Assembly (NCBI RefSeq): GCF_937123735.1
Contig: NZ_CAKZKL010000025.1
Coordinates: 1 to 64,000, forward strand
DNA from: an uncultured Lentibacter sp.
Lineage (GTDB): Bacteria > Pseudomonadota > Alphaproteobacteria > Rhodobacterales > Rhodobacteraceae
Length of the DNA: 64,000 nucleotides
Direction: 5' to 3'
Below, in pieces: positions 54,900 to 62,366 of the stretch. The stretch's first letter is position 1; the number at the start of each line of letters is the position of its first letter. A model generated the notes under the pieces. It searched no databases, had not been told where the DNA came from, and saw nothing but the letters and a program-made list of their open reading frames with translations. The translations under genes were made by a program, and so were the position numbers.

Positions 54900-57677
54900 C
54901 TATTCTGCGGCCACGGCGCCTTCGGCTTTCTCAACTTTCACCGCCGAGAATTTGAACTCGGGGATCTTGCCATAAGGGTCGAGCGCAGGGTTGGTCAGGA
55001 TGTTTGCCGCCGCTTCCACATAGGCAAAAGGCACAAAGACCATGTCTTCCGCCACGGCCCTGTCGGCCCGCGCCATGATCACGATACTGCCGCGGCGCGT
55101 GCTCAGGCGCACATGCTCCCCGGGCGCAACGCCAAGGCGGCGCAGCGTTTTGGGGTGCAGCGAGCAGTTCGCCTCAGGCTCTACCGCGTCCAGCACGCTC
55201 GCGCGCCGTGTCATCGAGCCGGTGTGCCAATGCTCGAGCTGCCGGCCCGTGGTCATGATCATCGGATACTCCGCATCAGGCGCTTCATCGGGTGCAATCA
55301 CGCTGGCCGGCGTAAACTTCGCCCGCCCTTCGGCGCGCGGGAAGCCGTCGCCAAAGACAATAGCCTGCCCCGGGTCTGTCTCCGACAGCGAGGGGTAGGT
55401 GATTGTCTCGGTCTTGAGCCGCTCCCATGTGATGTTGTCGAGCGAAGGCATGTTGAGCTTCATCTCGTTGAAAACCTCGGACACATCCTCATAAACCCAG
55501 TTCAGGCCAATGCGCTGCGCCAGCTCGACGGTGATCTTCCAGTCCTCCCGCGCCTCTCCGGGTGGGGCCACGGCAGGGCGCACGCGCTGCACCTGACGGT
55601 TGGTGTTGCTCACCGTGCCGTTCTTTTCATAAAGCGCCGAGGCGGGCAGGATCACATCGGCATAGTTCGCCGTTTCGGTCAGGAAAATATCCTGCACGAT
55701 CAAATGCTCCAGCTTGGCCAGCGCATCGCGCGCGTGCTCCACATCAGGGTCAGACATCGCCGGGTTCTCGCCTTGAATATACATGCCCTTGATGTTGCCC
55801 GCATAGGCTTCATCCATGATCTCGGTCACAGTCAGGCCCTTCTCGGAAGAGAAGTCACCAGAGCCCCAGACATCGGTAAAGGCCTTGCGGATGCTGTCAT
55901 CCATCACGCTCTGATAATCGGGCAAAAACATCGGGATAAGCCCGGCATCAGAGGCGCCTTGCACGTTGTTCTGTCCGCGCAAGGGGTGCAGCCCCGCACC
56001 CGGCTTGCCGACATTGCCTGTCATCAAAGCCAGTGAAATCAGGCAGCGCGAGTTGTCTGTGCCGTGAATGTGCTGGCTCACACCCATGCCCCAGAAGATC
56101 ATCCCCGCTTCAGCATCGGCAAAAATACGCGCCACGCGGCGGATCTGCTCGGGCGATACCCCGCAAATCGCGCTCATCGCCTCAGGGCTGAAATCGTCCA
56201 GATGGGCCTTTTCAGCCTCCCAGTTTTCTGTCCAGCGGTGGATATACTGGCTGTCATAGAGCTCTTCTTTCACGATCACATGCATGATCGCATTTAGCAG
56301 GCTCACATCCGCACCGGGGCGGAACTGCACCATCTCTTCGGCAAAGCGCCTGAGGCCCACTCCACGCGGGTCCATCACAATCAGCTTGCCGCCGCGTTTC
56401 ACAAACTGTTTGAAATAGGTCGCCGCCACGGGGTGGTTCTCAACCGGGTTCGCCCCGATGATGATCGCCACATCCGCGTTTTCAATCTCGTTGAACGTCG
56501 CCGTAACAGCGCCAGAGCCGACATTCTCGATCAGTGCGCTCACAGAGCTGGCGTGGCAAAGCCGTGTGCAATGATCGACATTGTTGTGCAAAAAGCCCTG
56601 TCGAATGAACTTCTGGAAAAGATAGGCCTCTTCGTTGGTGCATTTGGCCGAGCCAAAACCCGCAACCGCCTTGCCACCATGCGTCTCGCGCAGCCCCGCA
56701 AGTCCGCCCGCGGCGAGCTCCATCGCCTCTTCCCAGCTCGCCTCGCGGAAGAACTCGGCCCAGTTGTCCGGGTGCACATTCAGCCCCTTGGCAGGCGCAT
56801 CCTCACGGCGGATGAGCGGCTTTGTGAGCCGATGGGGATGGTGGATATAGTCAAACCCGAAGCGCCCCTTCACACAGAGCCGGCCTTCGTTGGCAGGGCC
56901 GTTGATGCCCTCGACATATTTCACTTTACCGTCCTTGACCTTAAGGCTCACCTTGCAGCCCACACCGCAGAAGGGGCAGACGCTTTCTGTCTCGCTGTCA
57001 AAGTCCTTGCTGTCACCCTTCTGCGCAGCGTCAAGCACCGTGGCTGGCATCAGCGCGCCGGTGGGGCAGGCCTGTACACATTCGCCACAGGCGACACAGC
57101 TGCTCTCGCCCATCGGATCATTCATATCAAACACAGGGTAAGCGCTATGGCCCCGCCCCGCCATGCCGATCACGTCATTCACCTGCACTTCGCGGCACGC
57201 GCGCACACACAGCCCGCAGGAAATACAGGCATCCAGGTTCACCCGCATGGCCACATGGCTGTCGTCCAGAAGCGGAATATGCCCCTCTTCAAGCTTGGGA
57301 AAACGGCTCTCGCTCACACCGTTCAGCTCCGCCATATCCCACATATGCGCTGATTTATCGTGGCTCTCGTCGCGCTCGGGCAAGTCGGCCAGAAGCATTT
57401 CCACAACCATCTTGCGCGCGCTCACAGCGCGGGCGTTGTTCGTCGTAACAACCATACCGTCCTGCGGCTCGCGAATACAGGAGGCCGCCAAGGTGCGCTC
57501 GCCCTCGATCTCGACCATACAGGCGCGGCAGTTGCCGTCAGGGCGATACCCCGGCGCAGGCTTGTGGCAAAGATGCGGAATGACAAGACCGCGGCCATTG
57601 GCCACTTCCCAAATGGTCATGCCCTTTTCGGCGACAACCTCTTCGCCATCCAGCGTAAACTTCACAGTCTCAGACAT
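54900..57677 (-). CDS. fdhA: Molybdopterin formate dehydrogenase alpha subunit with N-terminal Fe-S domains
   Basis: A 925-residue Mo enzyme. An N-terminal 2Fe-2S domain (about 1-80: HLCHKPAPGYRPDGNCRACM) is followed by 4Fe-4S sites (LDACISCGLCVRACREVQV and SSCVACGECVQACPTGALMP), then the molybdopterin 4Fe-4S Cys set in SVCPFCGVGCKVSL. The active-site segment VDHCTRLCHASS (about residue 370) uses Cys, codon TGC, not selenocysteine. It oxidises formate to CO2. NAD- and quinone-linked partner subunits (fdsB/fdsG or others) are not beside it, so the electron acceptor is unknown. HutG upstream in the window makes formate, a possible source. Confidence 0.92.
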   Translation of the reverse strand: MSETVKFTLDGEEVVAEKGMTIWEVANGRGLVIPHLCHKPAPGYRPDGNCRACMVEIEGERTLAASCIREPQDGMVVTTNNARAVSARKMVVEMLLADLPERDESHDKSAHMWDMAELNGVSESRFPKLEEGHIPLLDDSHVAMRVNLDACISCGLCVRACREVQVNDVIGMAGRGHSAYPVFDMNDPMGESSCVACGECVQACPTGALMPATVLDAAQKGDSKDFDSETESVCPFCGVGCKVSLKVKDGKVKYVEGINGPANEGRLCVKGRFGFDYIHHPHRLTKPLIRREDAPAKGLNVHPDNWAEFFREASWEEAMELAAGGLAGLRETHGGKAVAGFGSAKCTNEEAYLFQKFIRQGFLHNNVDHCTRLCHASSVSALIENVGSGAVTATFNEIENADVAIIIGANPVENHPVAATYFKQFVKRGGKLIVMDPRGVGLRRFAEEMVQFRPGADVSLLNAIMHVIVKEELYDSQYIHRWTENWEAEKAHLDDFSPEAMSAICGVSPEQIRRVARIFADAEAGMIFWGMGVSQHIHGTDNSRCLISLALMTGNVGKPGAGLHPLRGQNNVQGASDAGLIPMFLPDYQSVMDDSIRKAFTDVWGSGDFSSEKGLTVTEIMDEAYAGNIKGMYIQGENPAMSDPDVEHARDALAKLEHLIVQDIFLTETANYADVILPASALYEKNGTVSNTNRQVQRVRPAVAPPGEAREDWKITVELAQRIGLNWVYEDVSEVFNEMKLNMPSLDNITWERLKTETITYPSLSETDPGQAIVFGDGFPRAEGRAKFTPASVIAPDEAPDAEYPMIMTTGRQLEHWHTGSMTRRASVLDAVEPEANCSLHPKTLRRLGVAPGEHVRLSTRRGSIVIMARADRAVAEDMVFVPFAYVEAAANILTNPALDPYGKIPEFKFSAVKVEKAEGAVAAE

Positions 57678-57866
57678 CGCGCGCCTCCCGTCGGTCTTCC
57701 TCTAAGCATAAACCAGAGACACCACGATTCACACCTCACATTCCCGACACCACAAGCGCCTTTTGCGCCCATTTCCCGCAGCGGCATTTTCTTTCCACCT
57801 CCCCTCTTTAACCCCTCGCGCCCTACGGCTAACCTCCGCGCAAATTTGATCAAACGCGGGGACCAC

Positions 57867-58517
57867 ATGGCAGAATTGATTCTGGTGCGGCACGGGCAGG
57901 CCAACAGCCATGCCACAGATGAAGCCAGCTATGACAAGCTCTCCGAGCTGGGCCACACGCAGGCGCGCTGGCTGGGCGAGCATATGCGCACCACCAATCC
58001 GCATTTTGACCATGTCATCACAGGCACTTTGCGCCGCCAGAAAGAAACCGCCGCCGGCATGGGCTATGCCGACACCCGCGTTGATGCACGGCTAGACGAG
58101 CTGCAATATTTCGCCATGGCCGCTGCCCTTGAGGCCGAGCACGGGATTGCCACCCCGCAAGACCCGACAGAATTTGCCAACCACCTGCCCAAGATGATCG
58201 GCTACTGGGCCACCAACAAGGTGAAGACGGCCCCCGAAACTTTCGCCGATTTTCACGCCCGCACCACAGGGCTGGTCCACGAGGTCTGCGAGGGCCATGG
58301 CCGGGTGCTGCTGGTCACATCCGGCGGCGTCATCGGCACAATCCTGCGCCACGTTCTGAACTTGTCGGACGAGGGTATGGCCAAGATCATGCTACAGGTG
58401 ATGAACTCGTCACTGCACCGGCTCGAATATGTCCACGGCCAGCTTTATCTCGGCAGCTTCAACGCCACGCCACACCTCGATATCCCGGGTCGCGAACACG
58501 CCCGCACCTTTGTCTGA
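57867..58517 (+). CDS. Histidine phosphatase family protein
   Basis: A 216-residue protein of the phosphoglycerate-mutase-like phosphatase fold. The N-terminal catalytic motif LILVRHGQANSH is normal. The second catalytic His, expected in a VxHGG context, is replaced by Ser (VLLVTSGGVIGTILRHVLN), as in some family members, so activity may be altered. ATG 57867 is preceded by GGGGACCAC, a modest site. It lies 13 bases before the LYS1-type gene and may share its promoter; no functional link is known. Confidence 0.85.
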   Translation: MAELILVRHGQANSHATDEASYDKLSELGHTQARWLGEHMRTTNPHFDHVITGTLRRQKETAAGMGYADTRVDARLDELQYFAMAAALEAEHGIATPQDPTEFANHLPKMIGYWATNKVKTAPETFADFHARTTGLVHEVCEGHGRVLLVTSGGVIGTILRHVLNLSDEGMAKIMLQVMNSSLHRLEYVHGQLYLGSFNATPHLDIPGREHARTFV

Positions 58518-58530
58518 ACAGGAGCAGATC

Positions 58531-59577
58531 ATGACACATCTCTGGCTCAGAGCCGAGCAGCGCGCCCATGAAGAGCGCGTCGGCCTCACCCCTGAAGGCG
58601 CCGCCGCGCTCATCAAGGCCGGCATCCGCCTCACGGTCGAGGAAAGCTCCGTGCGCGCCATCCCGCTGCAAGGCTACATCGAGGCAGGGGCCGAGGTTGC
58701 GCCGGAAAACAGCTGGCCCAAAGCGCCGCAGGACGCCATCATCTTCGGCCTCAAAGAGCTGCCTGATGACGGCACACCGCTGCCGCACCGCCACATCATG
58801 TTCGGCCACGCCTACAAGGGCCAGTTCTCGGGCAAAGCCCTGCTCAAGCGCTTCAAAGCGGGTGGCGGCACGCTCTACGATCTTGAATATCTTGTCGATG
58901 AAACGGGCCGCCGCGTCGCCGCCTTCGGCTATTGGGCGGGTTTCGCGGGTGCCGCCGTCACCCTCAAGACATGGCTCGCGCAACAGTCCGGTGCGCTCTG
59001 CCCGCCTGTTGGCGCATACCCCAACAAAGACGCGCTCCTGAGCGAGCTCAGCGCCGAGCTCAAAGGCCAGACACCCTCCGCCATCGTCATCGGCGCTCTG
59101 GGCCGCGTCGGCACGGGTGCGTCCGATCTGCTTCAAGCGATGGGTCTCACCGTGACCAAATGGGACATGGCCGAAACAGCAGGCGGCGGCCCCTTCCCCG
59201 AAATCCTCGCCCATGACATCTTTATCAACTGCATTCTGGCCCGCCCCGGCACGCCGCAGTTCGTGCCGCTTTCCGCCAAGGAAGCGCCCCGCACGCTCAC
59301 CGCCATCGGCGATGTCGCCTGCGACCCTGACAGCGACTATAACCCCATCCCCGTCTACTCCGAAGCCACCACATGGGAGGCACCCGCCCTGCGCGTGCAC
59401 GACACGCCTCCACTCGATGTCATGGCGATCGACAACCTCCCCTCGATGCTGCCGCGCGAAAGCTCCGAGGATTTCGCCGCCCAGCTCCTGCCCTCTCTGC
59501 TCACGCTGGGTGCCCTTGAGGAAGGCGTCTGGGGCCGCGCCAAAGCCGATTTCAACACACACATCAAAGAGGTATGA
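58531..59577 (+). CDS. Saccharopine dehydrogenase (NAD+, L-lysine-forming; LYS1-like)
   Basis: A 348-residue protein resembling fungal LYS1. It begins LWLRAEQRAHEERVGLTPEG, has FGHAYKGQFSGKALLKRFKA, DLEYLVDETGRRVAAFGYWA, the Rossmann motif IVIGALGRVGTGASDLLQAM and the conserved DNLPSMLPRESSEDFA at the C-terminus. It couples lysine and 2-oxoglutarate via saccharopine. In bacteria it is used for lysine degradation. ATG 58531 follows an AGGAGCAG site. The stop overlaps the LYS9-like gene (ATGA), so the two form one unit. Confidence 0.9.
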   Translation: MTHLWLRAEQRAHEERVGLTPEGAAALIKAGIRLTVEESSVRAIPLQGYIEAGAEVAPENSWPKAPQDAIIFGLKELPDDGTPLPHRHIMFGHAYKGQFSGKALLKRFKAGGGTLYDLEYLVDETGRRVAAFGYWAGFAGAAVTLKTWLAQQSGALCPPVGAYPNKDALLSELSAELKGQTPSAIVIGALGRVGTGASDLLQAMGLTVTKWDMAETAGGGPFPEILAHDIFINCILARPGTPQFVPLSAKEAPRTLTAIGDVACDPDSDYNPIPVYSEATTWEAPALRVHDTPPLDVMAIDNLPSMLPRESSEDFAAQLLPSLLTLGALEEGVWGRAKADFNTHIKEV

Positions 59578-60719
59578 ACATGACAATCCACTGGTGCGGC
59601 ACAGGCCTTTCCGCCATCCCCGGCCTTCGCAAACTGATCGAAGAAGGCCACCCCCTCGTGGTCTGGAACCGCACGGTCTCCAAGGCCGATGAAGCCGTCG
59701 GCGACATCGCCAAGGACATCCGCGCTTTTGACATGGAGGCCATCACCACAGCCACGCAAATAGGCGATATCGTCGTCTCCATGCTGCCGGGTGATTGGCA
59801 TGTGCCGCTGGCCGAAATGTGCCTCGCACGGGGCGCGCATTTTGTCAGCTCGTCCTACATCGCCCCCGAAATGCGCGCGCTCGATGCCGCCTTCCACGAA
59901 GCAGGCCTCACCTCGGTCAATGAAGTCGGCCTCGATCCGGGGATTGACCACCTCATGGCCCACGCCCTCGTCGCCGATTACCGCGCAAGTGCCGCCTATG
60001 ATGGCAGTGCCGATATCTCCTTCCTCTCCTACTGCGGCGGCATCCCCAAAGAGCCAAACCCCTTCCGCTACAAATTCAGCTGGTCGCCGCTGGGTGTGCT
60101 CAAGGCCCTGCGCTCGCCGTCCAAATCCATCAAGAACCACACCGAGCTCAACGTCTCCCGCCCCTGGGACGCGATCAGCAGCTACGAAGCCCCGCTGGCC
60201 AGCCCCGAGACCTTCGAGGTCTACCCAAACCGCGACAGCCTGCCCTTCATGGCAGACTACCGCTTCGAGCCAAGCTGGCGGGTGAAAGAATTCGTGCGCG
60301 GCACCCTGCGTCTCAATGGCTGGAAAGAGGCCTGGGCCGATGTCTTTGCAGAAATCGAAACCCTCTCAGGCCCCGAAGGCGACGCCCGCCTGAAGGAAAT
60401 GTCCGATGGCTTCTGGCGCGACAACGCCTATGCAGAAGGCGAGCCTGACCGCGTGGTGATGTGCGTGGGCCTTAAAGCCGAAAAAGACGGTAAGCCCCTC
60501 TTCAACAAAACCTATGTGATGGACGCCTGGGGCGATGCGCGCGGCACAGCCATGGCCCGCCTCGTCTCCATTCCGGTCTCTCTCGCCGTCAAAGCCGTCC
60601 TCGCAGGCCAGATCGGCGCCGGCGTTCACCCCGCCCCGCATGATCCAAAACTGGTGCAAGACTGGCTCGCCGAGGTCGACACCCTCGCCCAACACCTGCA
60701 AGTGGTCGATCACCTCTAA
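59574..60719 (+). CDS. Saccharopine dehydrogenase family protein (L-glutamate-forming, LYS9-like)
   Basis: A 381-residue protein with an N-terminal Rossmann fold (IHWCGTGLSAIPGLRKLIEE, VVWNRTVSKADEAVGDIA) and the conserved NEVGLDPGIDHLMAHALVAD and SYCGGIPKEPNPFRYKFSWS segments of LYS9 and related carboxy-saccharopine enzymes. It should oxidise saccharopine to glutamate and aminoadipate semialdehyde, completing the LYS1 reaction. The starting MNMTIHW has a second ATG two codons on. Twin-hairpin copy C lies just after its stop. Confidence 0.9.
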   Translation: MNMTIHWCGTGLSAIPGLRKLIEEGHPLVVWNRTVSKADEAVGDIAKDIRAFDMEAITTATQIGDIVVSMLPGDWHVPLAEMCLARGAHFVSSSYIAPEMRALDAAFHEAGLTSVNEVGLDPGIDHLMAHALVADYRASAAYDGSADISFLSYCGGIPKEPNPFRYKFSWSPLGVLKALRSPSKSIKNHTELNVSRPWDAISSYEAPLASPETFEVYPNRDSLPFMADYRFEPSWRVKEFVRGTLRLNGWKEAWADVFAEIETLSGPEGDARLKEMSDGFWRDNAYAEGEPDRVVMCVGLKAEKDGKPLFNKTYVMDAWGDARGTAMARLVSIPVSLAVKAVLAGQIGAGVHPAPHDPKLVQDWLAEVDTLAQHLQVVDHL

Positions 60720-60732
60720 AAAAGCGGCTTGC

Positions 60733-60808
60733 CCTTCTTCTGGTCAAAAATACCTTGGGGGTCCGGGGGCAAAGCCCCCGGCGGGTCGTATTGCGCTGCA
60801 ATGCGACC
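60733..60808 (+). repeat. Twin-hairpin dispersed element, copy C
   Basis: Leader CTTCTTCTGGTC, AAAATACC, G-run, then an 8-bp hairpin (CCGGGGGC, loop AAA, 60763-60781) and an 11-bp hairpin with one mismatch (GGTCGTATTGC, loop GCT, 60784-60808). The second hairpin differs in sequence from the TTTGGC type of copies A and B. It lies between the convergent LYS9-like and DUF3775 genes. Confidence 0.8.
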
Positions 60809-60811
60809 TCT

Positions 60812-61138
60812 TCATCCCTTGCGGATCAAATCATCCTCTTCCTCTGATGCAGACAGGCCCAAAGCCTCCAGCCCGTTCTCCAGATGGTCCGAAAGATGCG
60901 GCGTTCCAAGCAGATAATCCGGTGTCGGCACAGTCGCCTCGGCAATCGCAGTTGCGCGCGCCTCCTCCAGCTCCTCCGGCTCAAAACTCCCCCGGCCGAT
61001 CCACATCACCGCCACAAGGTCGGTAAGTTCCTCCTCGCGCAATGTCTCGAAAAAGCCGGCCAGTTCGGCCTGCGAGCGCCCCAGCTCGCGGGACATCAGA
61101 ACAATCTGGGCAATCTTGTTGATGCTGATCTCTAGCAT
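60812..61138 (-). CDS. DUF3775 family protein
   Basis: A 108-residue soluble, acidic protein: LEISINKIAQIVLMSRELGR at the N-terminus, then LVAVMWIGRGSFEPEELEEA and the C-terminal TPDYLLGTPHLSDHLENGLE. This is the pattern of DUF3775 proteins of alphaproteobacteria, whose role is unknown. ATG 61138 has AGGAGG 7 bases upstream, which settles the start. The frame is open further upstream without similarity. It follows rmuC by 73 bases. Confidence 0.85.
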   Translation of the reverse strand: MLEISINKIAQIVLMSRELGRSQAELAGFFETLREEELTDLVAVMWIGRGSFEPEELEEARATAIAEATVPTPDYLLGTPHLSDHLENGLEALGLSASEEEDDLIRKG

Positions 61139-61211
61139 GATCCGTCCTCCTGTCAGCGCAGGATGACAGACTGGACGGATTCCCCCGCGCGGGCCTTGAT
61201 CTAACGCAAGC

Positions 61212-62366
61212 TCACTCCGGCCCCTTGATCGGGACCACATTGGGCGGCTCGGGCGCAAGCTCTTCAAAGTCGAAGTTATCAAGCTTCGCCGCCCGCTTGC
61301 CGGCGCGTTCGGCGGCGGTGCTGATCCCTTCCACATCGCGGCGCGCCTGGTCAAAATGCGTCTCCAGCTTGCCCGCGCGCTCCAGCACAATCTCCACATC
61401 ACGGTGCAAATGCCGCAGCATCGTGCGAATGGCCCCCGCCTGCTCGCGCATCCGCGCATCTTTCAGAATGGCCCGCATGGTGTTGAGCGTGGCCATGCAG
61501 GTGGTTGGCGAAACAATCCAGACTTTCGCGGCAAAGCCCTCGCGCACCAGTTCAGGGAAGTTGGCGTGAAGCTCCGCATAAATCGCCTCGGAGGGCAGAA
61601 ACATCAGCGCCCCATCCGCCGTTTCGCCATCCAGAATGTATTTCTCCGAAATATCCTTGATGTGCTTCTTGATCGACACGCGCAGCATCTTCGCTGCCTC
61701 GTTCACCTGCCAGTCGTTTTCCGCACGCCGCAGCGCTTCATAGGCTTCCAGCGGAAACTTCGCATCAATCGCGATCGGCCCCGGCGGATTGGGCAGATGT
61801 ATCAGACAGTCCGCGCGCTTGCCGTTGCTCAGCGTCGCCTGCATTGTGTAGGCATCACTGGGCAGCGCCTTGGTGACAATATCGGTGAGTTGGATCTCGC
61901 CAAAGGCGCCACGCGTCTGCTTGTTGCTCAAAATATCCTGCAAGCTCAGCACATCGCCCGAAAGCTTGGTGATATTGTCCTGCGCCTTGTCTATCGCAAT
62001 GAGCCGCTGCTGCAATTCGCCAAGGCTCTTGGCGGTGCGCTGCGCGCTGCCGGTGAGGTTCTCGTTCATCTTGCCGCTCACATCCGCAAGGCGCTTTTCC
62101 ATGAGCTGCAACATATTCGCCTGCGCCGCCGCCTGCGCCTCGCTCACATGGGTCAGCCCGCCGGCAAGCTGCTGCTGCCCGTCCGAAAGCTGCTGCACCC
62201 GCACCCCGAGGCTGCCCAGCTGGTGCACCAGAGGCTCGGTCATCTTGGCCGAGCGCGCCGCCGCGCGCATCCCCAGAAAGAGCATGAGAAACAGCAAAAC
62301 AAGCAGGACAAGCCCGCCCAGAAGCAGCGTGCCTTCGGCAATTTGATATCCGGCAATCTCAATCAT
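61212..62366 (-). CDS. rmuC: RmuC-family DNA recombination protein
   Basis: A 384-residue protein with a membrane anchor at the N-terminus (LLLGGLVLLVLLFLMLFLGM), a long coiled coil (about 40-160) and a nuclease-like core: LQDILSNKQTRGAFGEIQLT, GKRADCLIHLPNPPGPIAID followed by AKFPLEAYEAL, and LMFLPSEAIYAELHANFPEL. RmuC limits inversion-type recombination and is a predicted endonuclease of the PD-(D/E)XK type. Its ATG overlaps the mutL stop, so both repair genes are co-transcribed. Confidence 0.93.
   Translation of the reverse strand: MIEIAGYQIAEGTLLLGGLVLLVLLFLMLFLGMRAAARSAKMTEPLVHQLGSLGVRVQQLSDGQQQLAGGLTHVSEAQAAAQANMLQLMEKRLADVSGKMNENLTGSAQRTAKSLGELQQRLIAIDKAQDNITKLSGDVLSLQDILSNKQTRGAFGEIQLTDIVTKALPSDAYTMQATLSNGKRADCLIHLPNPPGPIAIDAKFPLEAYEALRRAENDWQVNEAAKMLRVSIKKHIKDISEKYILDGETADGALMFLPSEAIYAELHANFPELVREGFAAKVWIVSPTTCMATLNTMRAILKDARMREQAGAIRTMLRHLHRDVEIVLERAGKLETHFDQARRDVEGISTAAERAGKRAAKLDNFDFEELAPEPPNVVPIKGPE

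Noticed and set aside
56560..56585. Possible selenocysteine in formate dehydrogenase
   Set aside because: The codon at the active-site position is TGC (Cys), not TGA, so no recoding is needed.
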